Origin: Paracoccus tegillarcae
GTDB taxonomy: Bacteria; Pseudomonadota; Alphaproteobacteria; Rhodobacterales; Rhodobacteraceae
Length of the DNA stretch: 64,000 nucleotides
Reading direction: 5' to 3'
Assembly: GCF_002847305.1 (NCBI RefSeq)
Contig: NZ_CP025408.1
Coordinates: forward strand, 3,555,001-3,619,000
Positions 45,588 through 54,407 of the stretch are shown one piece after another. A program made the translations under genes and the position numbers. The notes under the pieces were generated by a model. It had not been told where the DNA came from, ran no database searches, and was given only the letters and a program-made list of their open reading frames with translations. The first letter of the stretch is position 1, and each line of letters opens with the position of its first letter.

Positions 45588-46895
45588 CTAGCCGCTCAAC
45601 GCCTCGCGCAGCGCGTGATAGCTGGCCTTGGGCGTCCGCTGCATCGTGTCGTAATCCACATGGATCAGGCCAAAGCGGGGCACATAGCCAAGCGACCATT
45701 CGTAATTGTCCAGCAGCGACCAATAGAAAAAGCTGCGCAGATCCACGCCTTGTTCAATCGCCGCCTGCGCCGCCCGCAGATGCGCGGCGATATAGTCGAT
45801 GCGCTTGGGATCATCGAACTCATCGGCAAAGGCGACCCCGCTTTCGGTGACATAAAGCGGCAGATCGCCGGTGTGATCGCGCTTTAGCCGCAGCAGAAAC
45901 TCGGTCAGACCCTCGGGCCGGATTTCCCAGTCGATCTGTGTCTTTGGCAGCGGCCCCGCCACCTCGGCTGAATGCGGCCATGGACCATCATCATGGGCGT
46001 AGTTCTTGCGCGTATAGTGATTAACGCCCAGCCAATCCATCGGCGTCGCAATGGTCGCCAGATCGTCCTGCCAGCCCTTTGGCAGATGCGGCTCCAGCCC
46101 TTCCAGCGCTTCGGCGGGATAGCCCTGCCCCATGGCCGCCTGAACGAACCAACGGTTATAGATCGCGTCCTGCCGCACAGCCGCCGCCGTGGCCTCGGGG
46201 CTGTCATCGGCGGGATGAGCGGTCTCGAAATTCAGCACCAGCCCCAGATGATCGCGCGCGCCATCGGCCCGCAGCGCCTGAATGGCCGTGCCGTGGGCCA
46301 GCATCACATGATGCATGGCATGGCCCGTCGCGCGAATATCGCGCAGGCCCGGCGCATGGGCCCCCATGAAATGCGACAACCACGAAATGCACCACGGTTC
46401 GTTCAACGTCGCCGCCGTCTCGACCCGATCCCCCACACGCGCATAGACGCTGCGACAGAACTCGGCAAAGCGATCGACGATTTCACGGTTCTGCCAGCCA
46501 CCGCGCGTCGCCAGCGCCGATGGCATGTCCCAATGATGGAATGTCAGAAACGGCTTCAGCCCGCGGGCCACCATGCCATCGACCAGCCGGTCATAGAAAT
46601 CCAGACCCTCGGCATTCACCGTTTTGCCGTCCGGCATTACACGCGCCCATGACGTCGAGAAACGATAGGCATCAAAGCCCGCCTGCTGCATCAGATCCAG
46701 ATCGCTTTCCCAGTGCAGATAATGCTCGCAGGCGCGCGCGCCGTCCTGTGCCAGATGCGTATTGCCCGGCGTGGCGGCAAAGCTGTCCCAATGCGAGGTG
46801 CCCGCCCCACCAAACCGCGCGCCCTCGATCTGATAGGCCGAGGTCGCCGCGCCAAAGATGAAGCCGGGCGGAAAACTTGAACGCTTGGGGATCAT
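45588..46895 (-). CDS. GH1 beta-glucosidase
   Basis: Family 1 glycoside hydrolase, 435 residues, full length. The N-terminal FIFGAATSAYQIEG is the GH1 signature. The acid/base glutamate is Glu166 in TLNEPWC and the nucleophile Glu351 in YVTESG; FYWSLLDNYEWSLGY closes the aglycone site. No signal peptide, so cytosolic, hydrolysing imported beta-glucosides or -galactosides. A LacI-type operator-like sequence lies 32-45 bp upstream. It is convergent with the Hint gene and not in an obvious operon. Confidence 0.95.
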   Translation of the reverse strand: MIPKRSSFPPGFIFGAATSAYQIEGARFGGAGTSHWDSFAATPGNTHLAQDGARACEHYLHWESDLDLMQQAGFDAYRFSTSWARVMPDGKTVNAEGLDFYDRLVDGMVARGLKPFLTFHHWDMPSALATRGGWQNREIVDRFAEFCRSVYARVGDRVETAATLNEPWCISWLSHFMGAHAPGLRDIRATGHAMHHVMLAHGTAIQALRADGARDHLGLVLNFETAHPADDSPEATAAAVRQDAIYNRWFVQAAMGQGYPAEALEGLEPHLPKGWQDDLATIATPMDWLGVNHYTRKNYAHDDGPWPHSAEVAGPLPKTQIDWEIRPEGLTEFLLRLKRDHTGDLPLYVTESGVAFADEFDDPKRIDYIAAHLRAAQAAIEQGVDLRSFFYWSLLDNYEWSLGYVPRFGLIHVDYDTMQRTPKASYHALREALSG

Positions 46896-46926
46896 GGGCA
46901 GGCCTCCGGCAGGGTGCGAATATGGG

Positions 46927-46940
46927 TGTTAGCGGAAACA
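46927..46940. promoter_or_regulatory. LacI-type operator-like palindrome upstream of bglA-type gene
   Basis: TGTTAGCGGAAACA is a near-perfect palindrome (TGTT-N6-AACA) typical of LacI-family operators, 32 bp ahead of the glycosidase start on the minus strand. Related sequences are at 36928 and 56146. Confidence 0.5.
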
Positions 46941-46986
46941 CTGAAGCCACCCTGCCCGCGAGTCAATCCGCCCCGCCCTGCCAAAC

Positions 46987-47014
46987 GAAAAAGGGGCAGC
47001 CCGCAGGCCGCCCC
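46987..47014 (-). terminator. Rho-independent terminator of the sdh operon
   Basis: On the minus strand GGGGCGGCC pairs with GGGCTGCCCC (one G-T) and is followed by TTTTT, 39 bp past the sdhB stop. Confidence 0.85.
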
Positions 47015-47052
47015 GATATCCGCTTATGACCCCCGCATCGCGCGAGGCTGGA

Positions 47053-47832
47053 TCAGACGATCCGGTCAACCATCATGTGCTTGATCTCTGCAATCGCCTT
47101 GGCCGGGTTCAGACCCTTGGGGCAGGTATTGGTGCAGTTCATGATCGTGTGGCAGCGATACAGCTTGAACGGGTCTTCCAACTCGTCCAGCCGTGCGCCG
47201 GTCGCCTCGTCGCGGGAATCGATGATCCAGCGATAGGCCGCCAACAGCGCGGCCGGCCCCAGATATTTGTCGCCATTCCACCAATAGGACGGGCAAGATG
47301 TCGAACAGGACGCGCACAAGATGCACTCATAAAGCCCGTCCAGCTTCTTGCGGTCCTCGATGGATTGCTTCCACTCGGTGCCCGGCTGCGGCGATTTGGT
47401 GATCAGGTAGGGATTGATGCTGGCATGCTGGGCGTAGAAATGCGTCAGGTCGGGGATCAGATCCTTGACCACTGGCATATGCGGCATGGGATAGATGGCG
47501 ATGTCGCCCTTGATCTCGTCGATGCCGTAGATGCAGGCCAGATGATTGCCGCCGCCAATGGTCATCGCGCAGGATCCGCAGATCCCCTCGCGGCAGGACC
47601 GGCGGAAGGTCAGCGTCGGGTCGATCTCGCTCTTGATCTTGATCAGCGCGTCCAGAACCATCGGCCCGCATTTATCCAGGTCGATCGTATAGGTGTCCAG
47701 ACGCGGGTTCTCGCCCGAATCCGGGTCCCAACGATAGATCTTGAAGACCTTGGTGTTGGTGGCCCCCTGCGGTGCCGGCCAGGTCTTGCCGACGGTGATC
47801 TTGCTGTTCTTTGGAAGGGTGAATTGGACCAT
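47053..47832 (-). CDS. sdhB: Succinate dehydrogenase iron-sulfur subunit
   Basis: Electron-transfer subunit of complex II, 259 residues. The 2Fe-2S cluster uses CREGICGSC (plus a further Cys), and the 4Fe-4S/3Fe-4S pair uses [16 protein letters not shown] and [17 protein letters not shown]. It is the last gene of the minus-strand operon and is separated from sdhA by three unrelated genes. The terminator at 46987 ends the unit. Confidence 0.98.
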   Translation of the reverse strand: MVQFTLPKNSKITVGKTWPAPQGATNTKVFKIYRWDPDSGENPRLDTYTIDLDKCGPMVLDALIKIKSEIDPTLTFRRSCREGICGSCAMTIGGGNHLACIYGIDEIKGDIAIYPMPHMPVVKDLIPDLTHFYAQHASINPYLITKSPQPGTEWKQSIEDRKKLDGLYECILCASCSTSCPSYWWNGDKYLGPAALLAAYRWIIDSRDEATGARLDELEDPFKLYRCHTIMNCTNTCPKGLNPAKAIAEIKHMMVDRIV

Positions 47833-47845
47833 GGGGTGCCTTCTC

Positions 47846-48688
47846 TTACAGGGTGCCTTCGGGCCGGTGATCGGCGTTGAAAAGGGGTTGGGCGCGCGTG
47901 ACCAGATCGGCCACCTTGCTGCGCGCCTGCGGGTTCAGCGCCAGATTGTTCAGACGCCGCAGAAATTCGGTCGCGCCCGTGTTCAGGCGCTGCATCGAGG
48001 GCTGAGCCAGCGGCCGCAGCCCCGCGATGACGCTATCGTCCAACCCGGCCAGCCGCAACAATTGCTGCCCCGGCCGCGATGCATCCGGTTCGTCCGCCAG
48101 ATCAAATACCTGCCAACGCCCGGGCACTGCCTGCTGCAACCTGTCAGTCAGATCGTCCCAACCCGGCAGATCGCGGGTCTCGTCCAGAAATTCCTGATAG
48201 GTGCGGCCGTAGCCATCCGTGCGCACGGCCTGCGCCCAGACACTTGCCTTCCACGCGGCCATCGGCCTGCGATAGATCGCATAAACCGGCCGCATCGGCG
48301 CGGCCACCCGATCAAGCACGCCCAGAATGCGCGGCAGCAGCGGAAACAGCCGCGTCTCACCGCCATTTCCGGGCATCGCACCGGCCAGATTTTCATGGCT
48401 GATCAGGACGGTGCGGCCATCCTGCGGCAACCCGTCCAGCACGGTGGCCAAGGCCTCTGCCAGCCGCGCCTCGTTGTCGCTGCCCGGATCAAGGCTAAAG
48501 GCAATCGCCGCGCGCCCAAGGGGGCGCATGGGCGTGCCTGCCTCGGGCGTGCGGATGATCAGCCGGTCGGCCAGTTGCTCGGCATTGCGCGCAAGGCTGT
48601 GGTGCAGCGAGGTCGTGCCGGTTTTCTGAACGCCCAGATGGACGATCAGACGGCGCGGCCCGCTGTCACCTGTTTGCGCATCGGCCAT
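47846..48688 (-). CDS. Sulfotransferase-like protein embedded in the sdh operon
   Basis: A 280-residue protein with the P-loop-like [15 protein letters not shown] (about 18-32), the 5'-phosphosulfate-binding loop of PAPS-dependent sulfotransferases, and [12 protein letters not shown] and [13 protein letters not shown] further on, comparable to the 3'-phosphate-binding region. No signal peptide. Start ATG 48688 (a GTG three bases upstream is possible). It lies 13 bp before sdhB and 3 bp after a lipoprotein gene, so it must share their transcript. Its acceptor, and any link to complex II, are unknown. Confidence 0.78.
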   Translation of the reverse strand: MADAQTGDSGPRRLIVHLGVQKTGTTSLHHSLARNAEQLADRLIIRTPEAGTPMRPLGRAAIAFSLDPGSDNEARLAEALATVLDGLPQDGRTVLISHENLAGAMPGNGGETRLFPLLPRILGVLDRVAAPMRPVYAIYRRPMAAWKASVWAQAVRTDGYGRTYQEFLDETRDLPGWDDLTDRLQQAVPGRWQVFDLADEPDASRPGQQLLRLAGLDDSVIAGLRPLAQPSMQRLNTGATEFLRRLNNLALNPQARSKVADLVTRAQPLFNADHRPEGTL

Positions 48689-48691
48689 CAC

Positions 48692-49024
48692 TCAGCCCCG
48701 CCATCCCGGCTGGTCGTTAAGCGGCACCGAGGGCGGTTGCCCGGCCCGGCGCTGAACGCAATTGGCGAAGACATTCGCCGGATCGCGCCCCATCAGATAA
48801 TCGCCGCTGACCTCGAATGACACCGCCCCGTAGCTGCGCGGCTTGCCGTTGCCAACGCCAACACCCAAGGCGACCTCGGTACGCGGTTTCTGCGCCATCT
48901 CGGCGTCACGCAGACAGCTGCGTTCGGCCTGATCGATAGGCACCGGACCGCAGGCGGCCAGGAACCCCAGCAGCGCAAGCGCCGACAGGCTGGACAGATA
49001 CGATCCGATGCGTTGCCGTGACAT
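48692..49024 (-). CDS. Small lipoprotein in the sdh operon (a)
   Basis: A 110-residue protein with a lipoprotein signal (SALALLGFLAACG, lipobox LAAC about residue 25), then RSCLRDAEMAQKPRTEVALGVGVGNG and a C-terminal ANCVQRR. The two further cysteines could form a disulfide. ATG 49024 follows GAGGGACG. It lies between another lipoprotein gene and a sulfotransferase-like gene. Proteins of this kind sit between sdhA and sdhB in related Paracoccus genomes as I recall; no function is assigned. Confidence 0.8.
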   Translation of the reverse strand: MSRQRIGSYLSSLSALALLGFLAACGPVPIDQAERSCLRDAEMAQKPRTEVALGVGVGNGKPRSYGAVSFEVSGDYLMGRDPANVFANCVQRRAGQPPSVPLNDQPGWRG

Positions 49025-49034
49025 CGCGCGTCCC

Positions 49035-49433
49035 TCAGGCCGTGTTCTGGGCAGCGGCAGCCGCACCGGCGATGCACTGCGTCGTTGCCGGCCGCGATAC
49101 GATGGCAGCCACGCTGTCAGCCGCACCCGAGACGCCCGCATTGGTCATCTGCGCGATGTCGACCAGTTCGGCCGTGGTCGCGTTGTTCATGATGCAGTCG
49201 GTCAGCGGTGCCACGTTCAGGCTGGGATAGCGCCGTTTGAGTTCTGCATTGACCGTCGTGCGTGCAATCGCGCGCGAGGCCGCATCCAGACCCGTCGGCG
49301 CAGGAGGCGCAGGTACGGCTGGTACGGCCGTGACGGGCGGCGGCGCCTGTCCCGGCATGGGGGTAATCGGCACACAGGCCGTTACCGCCAATGCGGCAAC
49401 GGCGGTGATGATCGGAAGACGAAACTGACGCAT
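49035..49433 (-). CDS. Small lipoprotein in the sdh operon (b)
   Basis: A 132-residue protein whose signal (PIITAVAALAVTACVP) ends in lipobox VTAC, followed by a Pro/Ala/Val linker (about 22-47) and a helical domain (ASRAIARTTVNAELKRRYPSL; TDCIMNNATTAELVDIAQM; SRPATTQCIAG) with two conserved-looking cysteines. Its ATG overlaps the sdhA stop as TGATG, so it is translated right behind SdhA. Likely outer-membrane or inner-membrane anchored in the periplasm. Function unknown. Confidence 0.82.
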   Translation of the reverse strand: MRQFRLPIITAVAALAVTACVPITPMPGQAPPPVTAVPAVPAPPAPTGLDAASRAIARTTVNAELKRRYPSLNVAPLTDCIMNNATTAELVDIAQMTNAGVSGAADSVAAIVSRPATTQCIAGAAAAAQNTA

Positions 49434-51235
49434 CAATAAACCCTTTTCTTAGGCGCAATCTTCTTTAAGTCTATCCCGCCATCCTCGGACGTCGTCAGAG
49501 GATCAATGTGGACGGGGCGATAAGTCAATTTAACCTTGTTTCCATCCACCCACGCAAGCGAATGCTTGCGCCAGTTGGCGTCATCCCGCTCAGGCCAATC
49601 CTCATGCGCATGGGCGCCGCGGCTTTCCTTGCGGGCCTCGGCGGCGATGATGGTGGCCATGGCATTGGCCATCAGGTTTTCCAGTTCCAGCGTCTCCATC
49701 AGGTCGCTGTTCCAGATCAGGCTGCGATCGGTCACCTTCAGATCACCCAGCTTGGCGGCGATGGCTTCCATCTTTTCGGCGCCCTCGGCCAGCGTCTTGT
49801 CGGTGCGGAACACAGCCGCGTCGGCCTGCATGGTGCGCTGCATCTCGTCGCGCAACTGGGCGGTCGGCACAGAGCCATCGGCATTCCGGATCCGGTCGAA
49901 CCGGGCCAGAATGGCATCGACCGCCTCCTGGTTGGTCCGGGGGATCTCGCTCTCGCGGTCAACCACTTCGCCGGCGCGGATCGCCGCGGCGCGGCCAAAC
50001 ACCACCAGGTCGATCAGACTGTTCGACCCCAGCCTGTTGGCGCCGTGGACCGAGGCGCAACCCGCCTCGCCGACAGCCATCAGGCCCGGAAAGACCTGAT
50101 CCGGCGTTTCTTCTGTGGGATCAAGAACTTCGCCCCAATAGTTCGTGGGAATGCCGCCCATGTTGTAATGCACGGTCGGCAGGATCGGGATCGGTTCCTT
50201 GGTCACATCGACGCCGGCAAAGATCTTGGCCGACTCGCTGATGCCGGGCAGCCGCTCATGCAGCGCCTCTGGCGGCAAATGCTGCAGGTTCAGGAACATG
50301 TGATCCTTGTCCTCACCCACACCGCGCCCTTCACGGATCTCGATGGTGATGCAGCGCGAGACCACATCGCGCGACGCCAGATCCTTATAGGTCGGCGCGT
50401 AACGCTCCATAAAGCGCTCGCCCTCGCTGTTGGTCAGATAGCCGCCCTCACCGCGCGCGCCCTCGGTGATCAGACATCCGCTGCCATAGATGCCGGTCGG
50501 GTGGAACTGCACGAACTCCATGTCCTGCAGGGGCAGGCCTGCGCGCGCCACCATGCCGCCGCCATCGCCGGTGCAGGTATGGGCGCTGGTGGCGCTGAAA
50601 TAGGCGCGGCCATAGCCGCCCGTGGCCAGCACGACCATCTTGGCATTGAACACATGCATGGTGCCGTCATCCAGCTTCCACGCCACCACGCCGGTGCATT
50701 TGCCATCGGTCATGATCAGGTCCAGCGCGAAATACTCGATAAAGAATTCCGCTTTTTCCTTGAGCGACTGACCATAAAGCGTGTGCAGGATCGCGTGGCC
50801 GGTACGGTCAGCCGCCGCGCAGGTGCGCTGCACCGGGGGGCCCTCGCCGAACTCGGTCGTGTGGCCGCCGAACGGGCGCTGATAGATCTTGCCCTCTTCG
50901 GTGCGCGAAAACGGCACGCCGTAATGTTCCAGTTCATAGACCGCCTTGGGGGCCTCGCGCGCCAGATATTCCATCGCATCGGTGTCGCCCAGCCAGTCGC
51001 TGCCCTTCACCGTGTCATACATATGCCACTGCCAGTGGTCCGGGCCCATATTCGACAGGCTGGCGGCAATCCCGCCCTGCGCTGCGACCGTATGGCTCCG
51101 CGTCGGGAACACCTTGGTGACACATGCCGTGCGCAGGCCCTGTTCGGCCATGCCCAGGGTTGCTCTCAGCCCGGCACCGCCGGCACCCACGACAACGACG
51201 TCATAGTCATGAGTTTGGATCTCGTATTCGCTCAT
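49433..51235 (-). CDS. sdhA: Succinate dehydrogenase flavoprotein subunit
   Basis: Catalytic subunit of complex II, 600 residues, oxidising succinate to fumarate. [17 protein letters not shown] (10-26) binds FAD; His48 in [11 protein letters not shown] is the covalent FAD attachment site. QFHPTG and [19 protein letters not shown] are further hallmarks. ATG 51235 gives the standard MSEYEI start; the 42-residue extension is spurious. It is the third gene of sdhCDA and overlaps the following lipoprotein gene. Confidence 0.98.
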   Translation of the reverse strand: MSEYEIQTHDYDVVVVGAGGAGLRATLGMAEQGLRTACVTKVFPTRSHTVAAQGGIAASLSNMGPDHWQWHMYDTVKGSDWLGDTDAMEYLAREAPKAVYELEHYGVPFSRTEEGKIYQRPFGGHTTEFGEGPPVQRTCAAADRTGHAILHTLYGQSLKEKAEFFIEYFALDLIMTDGKCTGVVAWKLDDGTMHVFNAKMVVLATGGYGRAYFSATSAHTCTGDGGGMVARAGLPLQDMEFVQFHPTGIYGSGCLITEGARGEGGYLTNSEGERFMERYAPTYKDLASRDVVSRCITIEIREGRGVGEDKDHMFLNLQHLPPEALHERLPGISESAKIFAGVDVTKEPIPILPTVHYNMGGIPTNYWGEVLDPTEETPDQVFPGLMAVGEAGCASVHGANRLGSNSLIDLVVFGRAAAIRAGEVVDRESEIPRTNQEAVDAILARFDRIRNADGSVPTAQLRDEMQRTMQADAAVFRTDKTLAEGAEKMEAIAAKLGDLKVTDRSLIWNSDLMETLELENLMANAMATIIAAEARKESRGAHAHEDWPERDDANWRKHSLAWVDGNKVKLTYRPVHIDPLTTSEDGGIDLKKIAPKKRVY

Positions 51236-51242
51236 GCTGTCC

Positions 51243-51620
51243 TCAGCTCGTGAATGCCATTTTGGCCAGCGCGAAAACCGCGGCGGCGATAACGCCGTAA
51301 CCAAAGATGACGGAAAAGATGATCGCGACCTTGCGCTCGGTATGTTGCAGGTAATCGTCAATGATTATCTGCATTCCCTTGATGAAATGCAGCATCCCCA
51401 CCACGATGAACAACGCGGTCACGATGGCAGGGTAAGGTCGCCCGAAATAGGCCAGAACGGCTTCGCGCGACAGCCCGATGGCCCCGCCGATCACCATCAG
51501 AAAGGCCGGCGTCAGAACCGCCAGCGCAACGGCGCTGATGGTCATGCGCCAATGATCGACGGTGCCGGTATGGCTGGCACCCAGCCCCTCGGCCTGCTTC
51601 AACGGCGAGATATAACGCAT
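51243..51620 (-). CDS. sdhD: Succinate dehydrogenase membrane anchor subunit
   Basis: A 125-residue cytochrome b-type anchor of complex II with three hydrophobic helices (about 27-50, 58-80, 98-120) and YxxHI-type haem region replaced by [16 protein letters not shown], containing the expected His and Tyr/Asp quinone-site residues. The N-terminal [19 protein letters not shown] is characteristic of alphaproteobacterial SdhD. It lies between sdhC and sdhA with short gaps. Confidence 0.94.
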   Translation of the reverse strand: MRYISPLKQAEGLGASHTGTVDHWRMTISAVALAVLTPAFLMVIGGAIGLSREAVLAYFGRPYPAIVTALFIVVGMLHFIKGMQIIIDDYLQHTERKVAIIFSVIFGYGVIAAAVFALAKMAFTS

Positions 51621-51632
51621 CCTCAGCCCCCC

Positions 51633-52022
51633 TCAGACGAAAAACAGGATCAGCGACAGCAGGGTCAGAACGACCGAGCCCACGATGATCACCCAGCTGG
51701 ATTTCTGCGCGGCTTCGATCTCGATTCCGATGCCGGCATCATAGAACAGGTGCCGGATACCGGCCAACGCGTGATAGATCAGCGCCCAGGTCGCCCCCAA
51801 CATCACCAGAAAGCCGAACCAGCTGCGCAACAGGCCATCGGCGAAATCAAACGCATCCGGCCCGCTGACGGCGGCGACCAGCCACCAGGTGATCATCAGC
51901 AGCCCCACCACCAAGGCCACGCTGGTGACACGTGACAGGATAGAGGTCACCGCCGCGATGGGCAGCTTGTAGACCTGCAAATGGGGGGAAAGCGGGCGAT
52001 TGCCCCGGTTCACATCAGCCAT
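51633..52022 (-). CDS. sdhC: Succinate dehydrogenase cytochrome b556 subunit
   Basis: A 129-residue membrane subunit with RPLSPHLQVYKLPIAAVTSILSRVTSVAL (quinone-site Ser and Arg) and YHALAGIRHLFYDAG (haem-ligand His region), three helices in all. ATG 52022 follows GGAGGG. It is the first gene of the sdh operon; the double palindrome at 52177 lies about 170 bp upstream. Confidence 0.96.
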   Translation of the reverse strand: MADVNRGNRPLSPHLQVYKLPIAAVTSILSRVTSVALVVGLLMITWWLVAAVSGPDAFDFADGLLRSWFGFLVMLGATWALIYHALAGIRHLFYDAGIGIEIEAAQKSSWVIIVGSVVLTLLSLILFFV

Positions 52023-52176
52023 GCAAGTGGCCCTCCTGTCGTTCGCGTCCGGCGCGGTATGGCGGGCTTCAGGCTCGCCGCGCGGGCTGGCAATTGGCGT
52101 TGCTTCTGTCGCCCCTTTTGCCAACTGTCACGCGCATATACCAGTGCGCTGACGAAATTTTTGCAAATCCGATCCG

Positions 52177-52209
52177 TTGTGATCACTGAAAGCGGTCCCG
52201 TGATCACAA
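52177..52209. promoter_or_regulatory. Double palindrome operator upstream of sdhC
   Basis: TTGTGATCAC (52177-52186), 13 bp, then GTGATCACAA (52200-52209). The two GTGATCAC cores start 21 bp apart, two helical turns, and the whole element is itself an inverted repeat. The identical arrangement is upstream of sucC at 58537. It is probably bound by a dimeric or tetrameric regulator of TCA genes. The 52023-52325 region otherwise holds no gene. Confidence 0.8.
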
Positions 52210-52325
52210 AATCAGGCGGCACTCTGAAGGCAAATATCGGCGCTATGGCCCGGCCACCATTCCGCGCGCCGCAAATCGACCGTATCCGCGTATGGTCCGC
52301 GAAAAACGCGCTTTCGTGATCCACG

Positions 52326-52475
52326 CTAACCGTCTCGCCCCGGCTCAACGGGCAGCGTGTAACTCAGACCCTCGGGCCCCTCCTGCAGATCGTAGCCCAA
52401 GGCGGGCAGGAACGCCGCGTAGAACCGCTTGGCACCCGCAATATCGTCAGCGCCAACGGTGACATAGGCAATCAT
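52326..52475 (-). pseudogene. Truncated VOC (glyoxalase-fold) family gene
   Basis: An ATG-started 49-codon frame begins MIAYVTVGADDIAGAKRFYAAF, the standard N-terminus of a VOC/glyoxalase-like protein of about 120 residues. It ends shortly after, with GRDG and a stop. The central and second beta-alpha-beta-beta-beta modules with the metal ligands are missing, as if an internal deletion joined the N-terminus to the C-terminal tail. A ribosome site (GGAAAGGA) remains. Non-functional as an enzyme. Confidence 0.7.
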
Positions 52476-52577
52476 GCTGCGGGCTTCCTTTCCAGACATC
52501 CGGTCATGGCAACAAACACGCCGGACCGACCGCTCGGGCGGTCAGCTTTTGCGCCCATGACACCTGCGCGCAGCACC

Positions 52578-53612
52578 TTAAACCGGCATCAGCGCCCAGT
52601 AATCCAGATCCAGCAGCACCTCGGGCAGATATTTCCCGTCCTCGCCCTTCAGCGGGAATGCGGCGCTGTCGCCCTTGGTCGCGACCAGCCGCAGACGGAT
52701 CGCACCGACGCCCGGCGCATCGGTTTCGGCCTTGTCCAGCACCTCGGACCACGCCCGCACGGTATCGCCCGCAAAGCAGGGATTGGCATGGGCGCCCGCG
52801 TTCAGCGCCACGATCATCTGCGCATTGGCCAGTCCGTTGAATGACAGCGCGCGCGCCATGCTGATCACATGACCGCCGTAGATCAGACGCTTGCCATCCT
52901 CGCGATTGGTCGCATCGAAATGCACCTTCGCGGTGTTCTGCCACAGCCGCGTGGCCAGCATATGTTCGGCTTCTTCGATCGTCACGCCATCCACATGGTC
53001 GATCTTTTCGCCGATCTCATAATCTCCGATACGGTGTTTTTCACCCGCCAGTTCAAAGTCATAATCGGTAAAGTTGAGGCCATCTGGAATGATCAGCGCC
53101 TCGGCCGGCACCACCTTGGCCAGATCCGGCACCACCGTTTCGGGCGCGGGCGCATCGGCACCGCGTTTGCGCACCATCACCCAACGCACATATTCCAGAA
53201 CCGTCTCGTCCATCTGGTTCAACCCGCGCGTGCGGACATAGACGACGCCGGATTTGCCGTTGCTGTTCTGCTTCAGCCCGATCACCTCGGATTCCGATCG
53301 CAGCGTATCGCCCGGCATCACCGGCAACAGCCAGCGCCCTTCGCCGTAACCCAGATTGGCAATCGCGTTCAGGCTGACATCCGGAACCGTCTTGCCAAAA
53401 ACCACATGGAACGCGATCAGATCGTCCAGAGGGCTGCTTTCCAGCCCGCTATTCGCGGCGAATTCATCGCTGGAATAAACGGCGTGCCGGGCCGGATACA
53501 GCGCATGATACAGCGCCCGTTCGCCCTCGGCCACGGTGCGCGGCACCGCGTGGCGGATGACCTGCCCGATCTTGTAATCCTCGAAGAAACGGCCCGGATT
53601 GGTCTTGCTCAT
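52578..53612 (-). CDS. mch: Mesaconyl-CoA hydratase (beta-methylmalyl-CoA dehydratase)
   Basis: Ethylmalonyl-CoA pathway enzyme hydrating mesaconyl-CoA to (2R,3S)-beta-methylmalyl-CoA. 344 residues, two tandem MaoC-like hotdog domains (about 1-160 and 185-344), beginning SKTNPGRFFEDYKIGQVIRHAVPRT. The second half contains HVDGVTIEEAEHMLATRLWQNTAKVHFD and the substrate-binding GGHVISMARAL. The start overlaps the DUF1737 stop (ATGA). The nearby malyl-CoA thioesterase gene supports the assignment. Confidence 0.93.
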   Translation of the reverse strand: MSKTNPGRFFEDYKIGQVIRHAVPRTVAEGERALYHALYPARHAVYSSDEFAANSGLESSPLDDLIAFHVVFGKTVPDVSLNAIANLGYGEGRWLLPVMPGDTLRSESEVIGLKQNSNGKSGVVYVRTRGLNQMDETVLEYVRWVMVRKRGADAPAPETVVPDLAKVVPAEALIIPDGLNFTDYDFELAGEKHRIGDYEIGEKIDHVDGVTIEEAEHMLATRLWQNTAKVHFDATNREDGKRLIYGGHVISMARALSFNGLANAQMIVALNAGAHANPCFAGDTVRAWSEVLDKAETDAPGVGAIRLRLVATKGDSAAFPLKGEDGKYLPEVLLDLDYWALMPV

Positions 53613-53815
53613 TGCTGTCCCAGCTTCAGTTCAGGATGATAATCGACCGCCACTTCCTTGGTCACGGGCTGCGCCATGCGCATCACCCCCTTGACCGGAT
53701 CAAAGGCCATCGCTGCATTGCCATGCAGCGACCAGCCCTTTGACAGCGCCTCGCTGACGCGGTGGCAGAATTGCAAGGTGTCGTCCTCGGTGATGCAGCG
53801 GTAGAGGGTGGTCAT
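53609..53815 (-). CDS. DUF1737 domain protein
   Basis: A 68-residue protein with the DUF1737 pattern LYRCITEDDTLQFCHRVSEALSKGWSLHG and a short C-terminal arm. Such small proteins are common next to metabolic genes; function unknown. It sits between nnrU-like and mch genes with 1-4-nt spacing, clearly one operon. Confidence 0.88.
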   Translation of the reverse strand: MTTLYRCITEDDTLQFCHRVSEALSKGWSLHGNAAMAFDPVKGVMRMAQPVTKEVAVDYHPELKLGQQ

Positions 53816-53816
53816 G

Positions 53817-54365
53817 TCATGCTCCGAACGGGTTATAGCCCAGCCAGGTATGGATCAGCGCAACCACACCAAAGACCAGCAGCGTGCCGACAATCGCCAT
53901 GCCCTCTTTTCTGAACGGCGCCGGATGGGCCGGGGTCCAGTCCGGCTCGGCGCGGTTCAAGACAGCCATCTCCAGCAGCGCCCAGGCCAACAGCCCGCCA
54001 AACAGCGCCAGACTGGGCAGATCGCCATTCACCAGCAGATGCGCAAAGGCCCATAGCGCAAAGCCGGTCAATTGCGGATGCCGGATGTGGCGGGTGATCC
54101 GGGTTTTCATGCCAGCGGCGGCAAACAGATAAAAGCCCAGCAGAACCAGCAGGTTATTGATCCCCGTCAAGGCCGGGCTCGGACCCCACCAGACCGGGCC
54201 GTCTGCGACGCGGTAGCCCCAGACCATCAGGATGATCGACACGATCAGCGTGCCGGTCACGATCATCTTGCCCTGATCGCCAAATGCCGCGCGGTTCCCC
54301 GGCGCCGCCCGTTTCCAAAGATGCGCCGCCCACCACAGGATGACACCGAGAATCAGCAGGAACAT
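53817..54365 (-). CDS. NnrU family membrane protein
   Basis: A 182-residue protein with about five or six hydrophobic segments and the NnrU hallmark ITRHIRHPQLTGFALWAFAHLLVNGD, a His-rich loop also seen in related isoprenoid/sterol and thiol-methyltransferase membrane proteins. NnrU was first named next to nitric-oxide-reduction genes, but many copies lie elsewhere, as here within an ethylmalonyl-CoA gene group. Function unresolved. Confidence 0.88.
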   Translation of the reverse strand: MFLLILGVILWWAAHLWKRAAPGNRAAFGDQGKMIVTGTLIVSIILMVWGYRVADGPVWWGPSPALTGINNLLVLLGFYLFAAAGMKTRITRHIRHPQLTGFALWAFAHLLVNGDLPSLALFGGLLAWALLEMAVLNRAEPDWTPAHPAPFRKEGMAIVGTLLVFGVVALIHTWLGYNPFGA

Positions 54366-54407
54366 CTGGCTTCCTTTCGCTTGATGTTGATTGCGCGCAG
54401 GTTGTCA

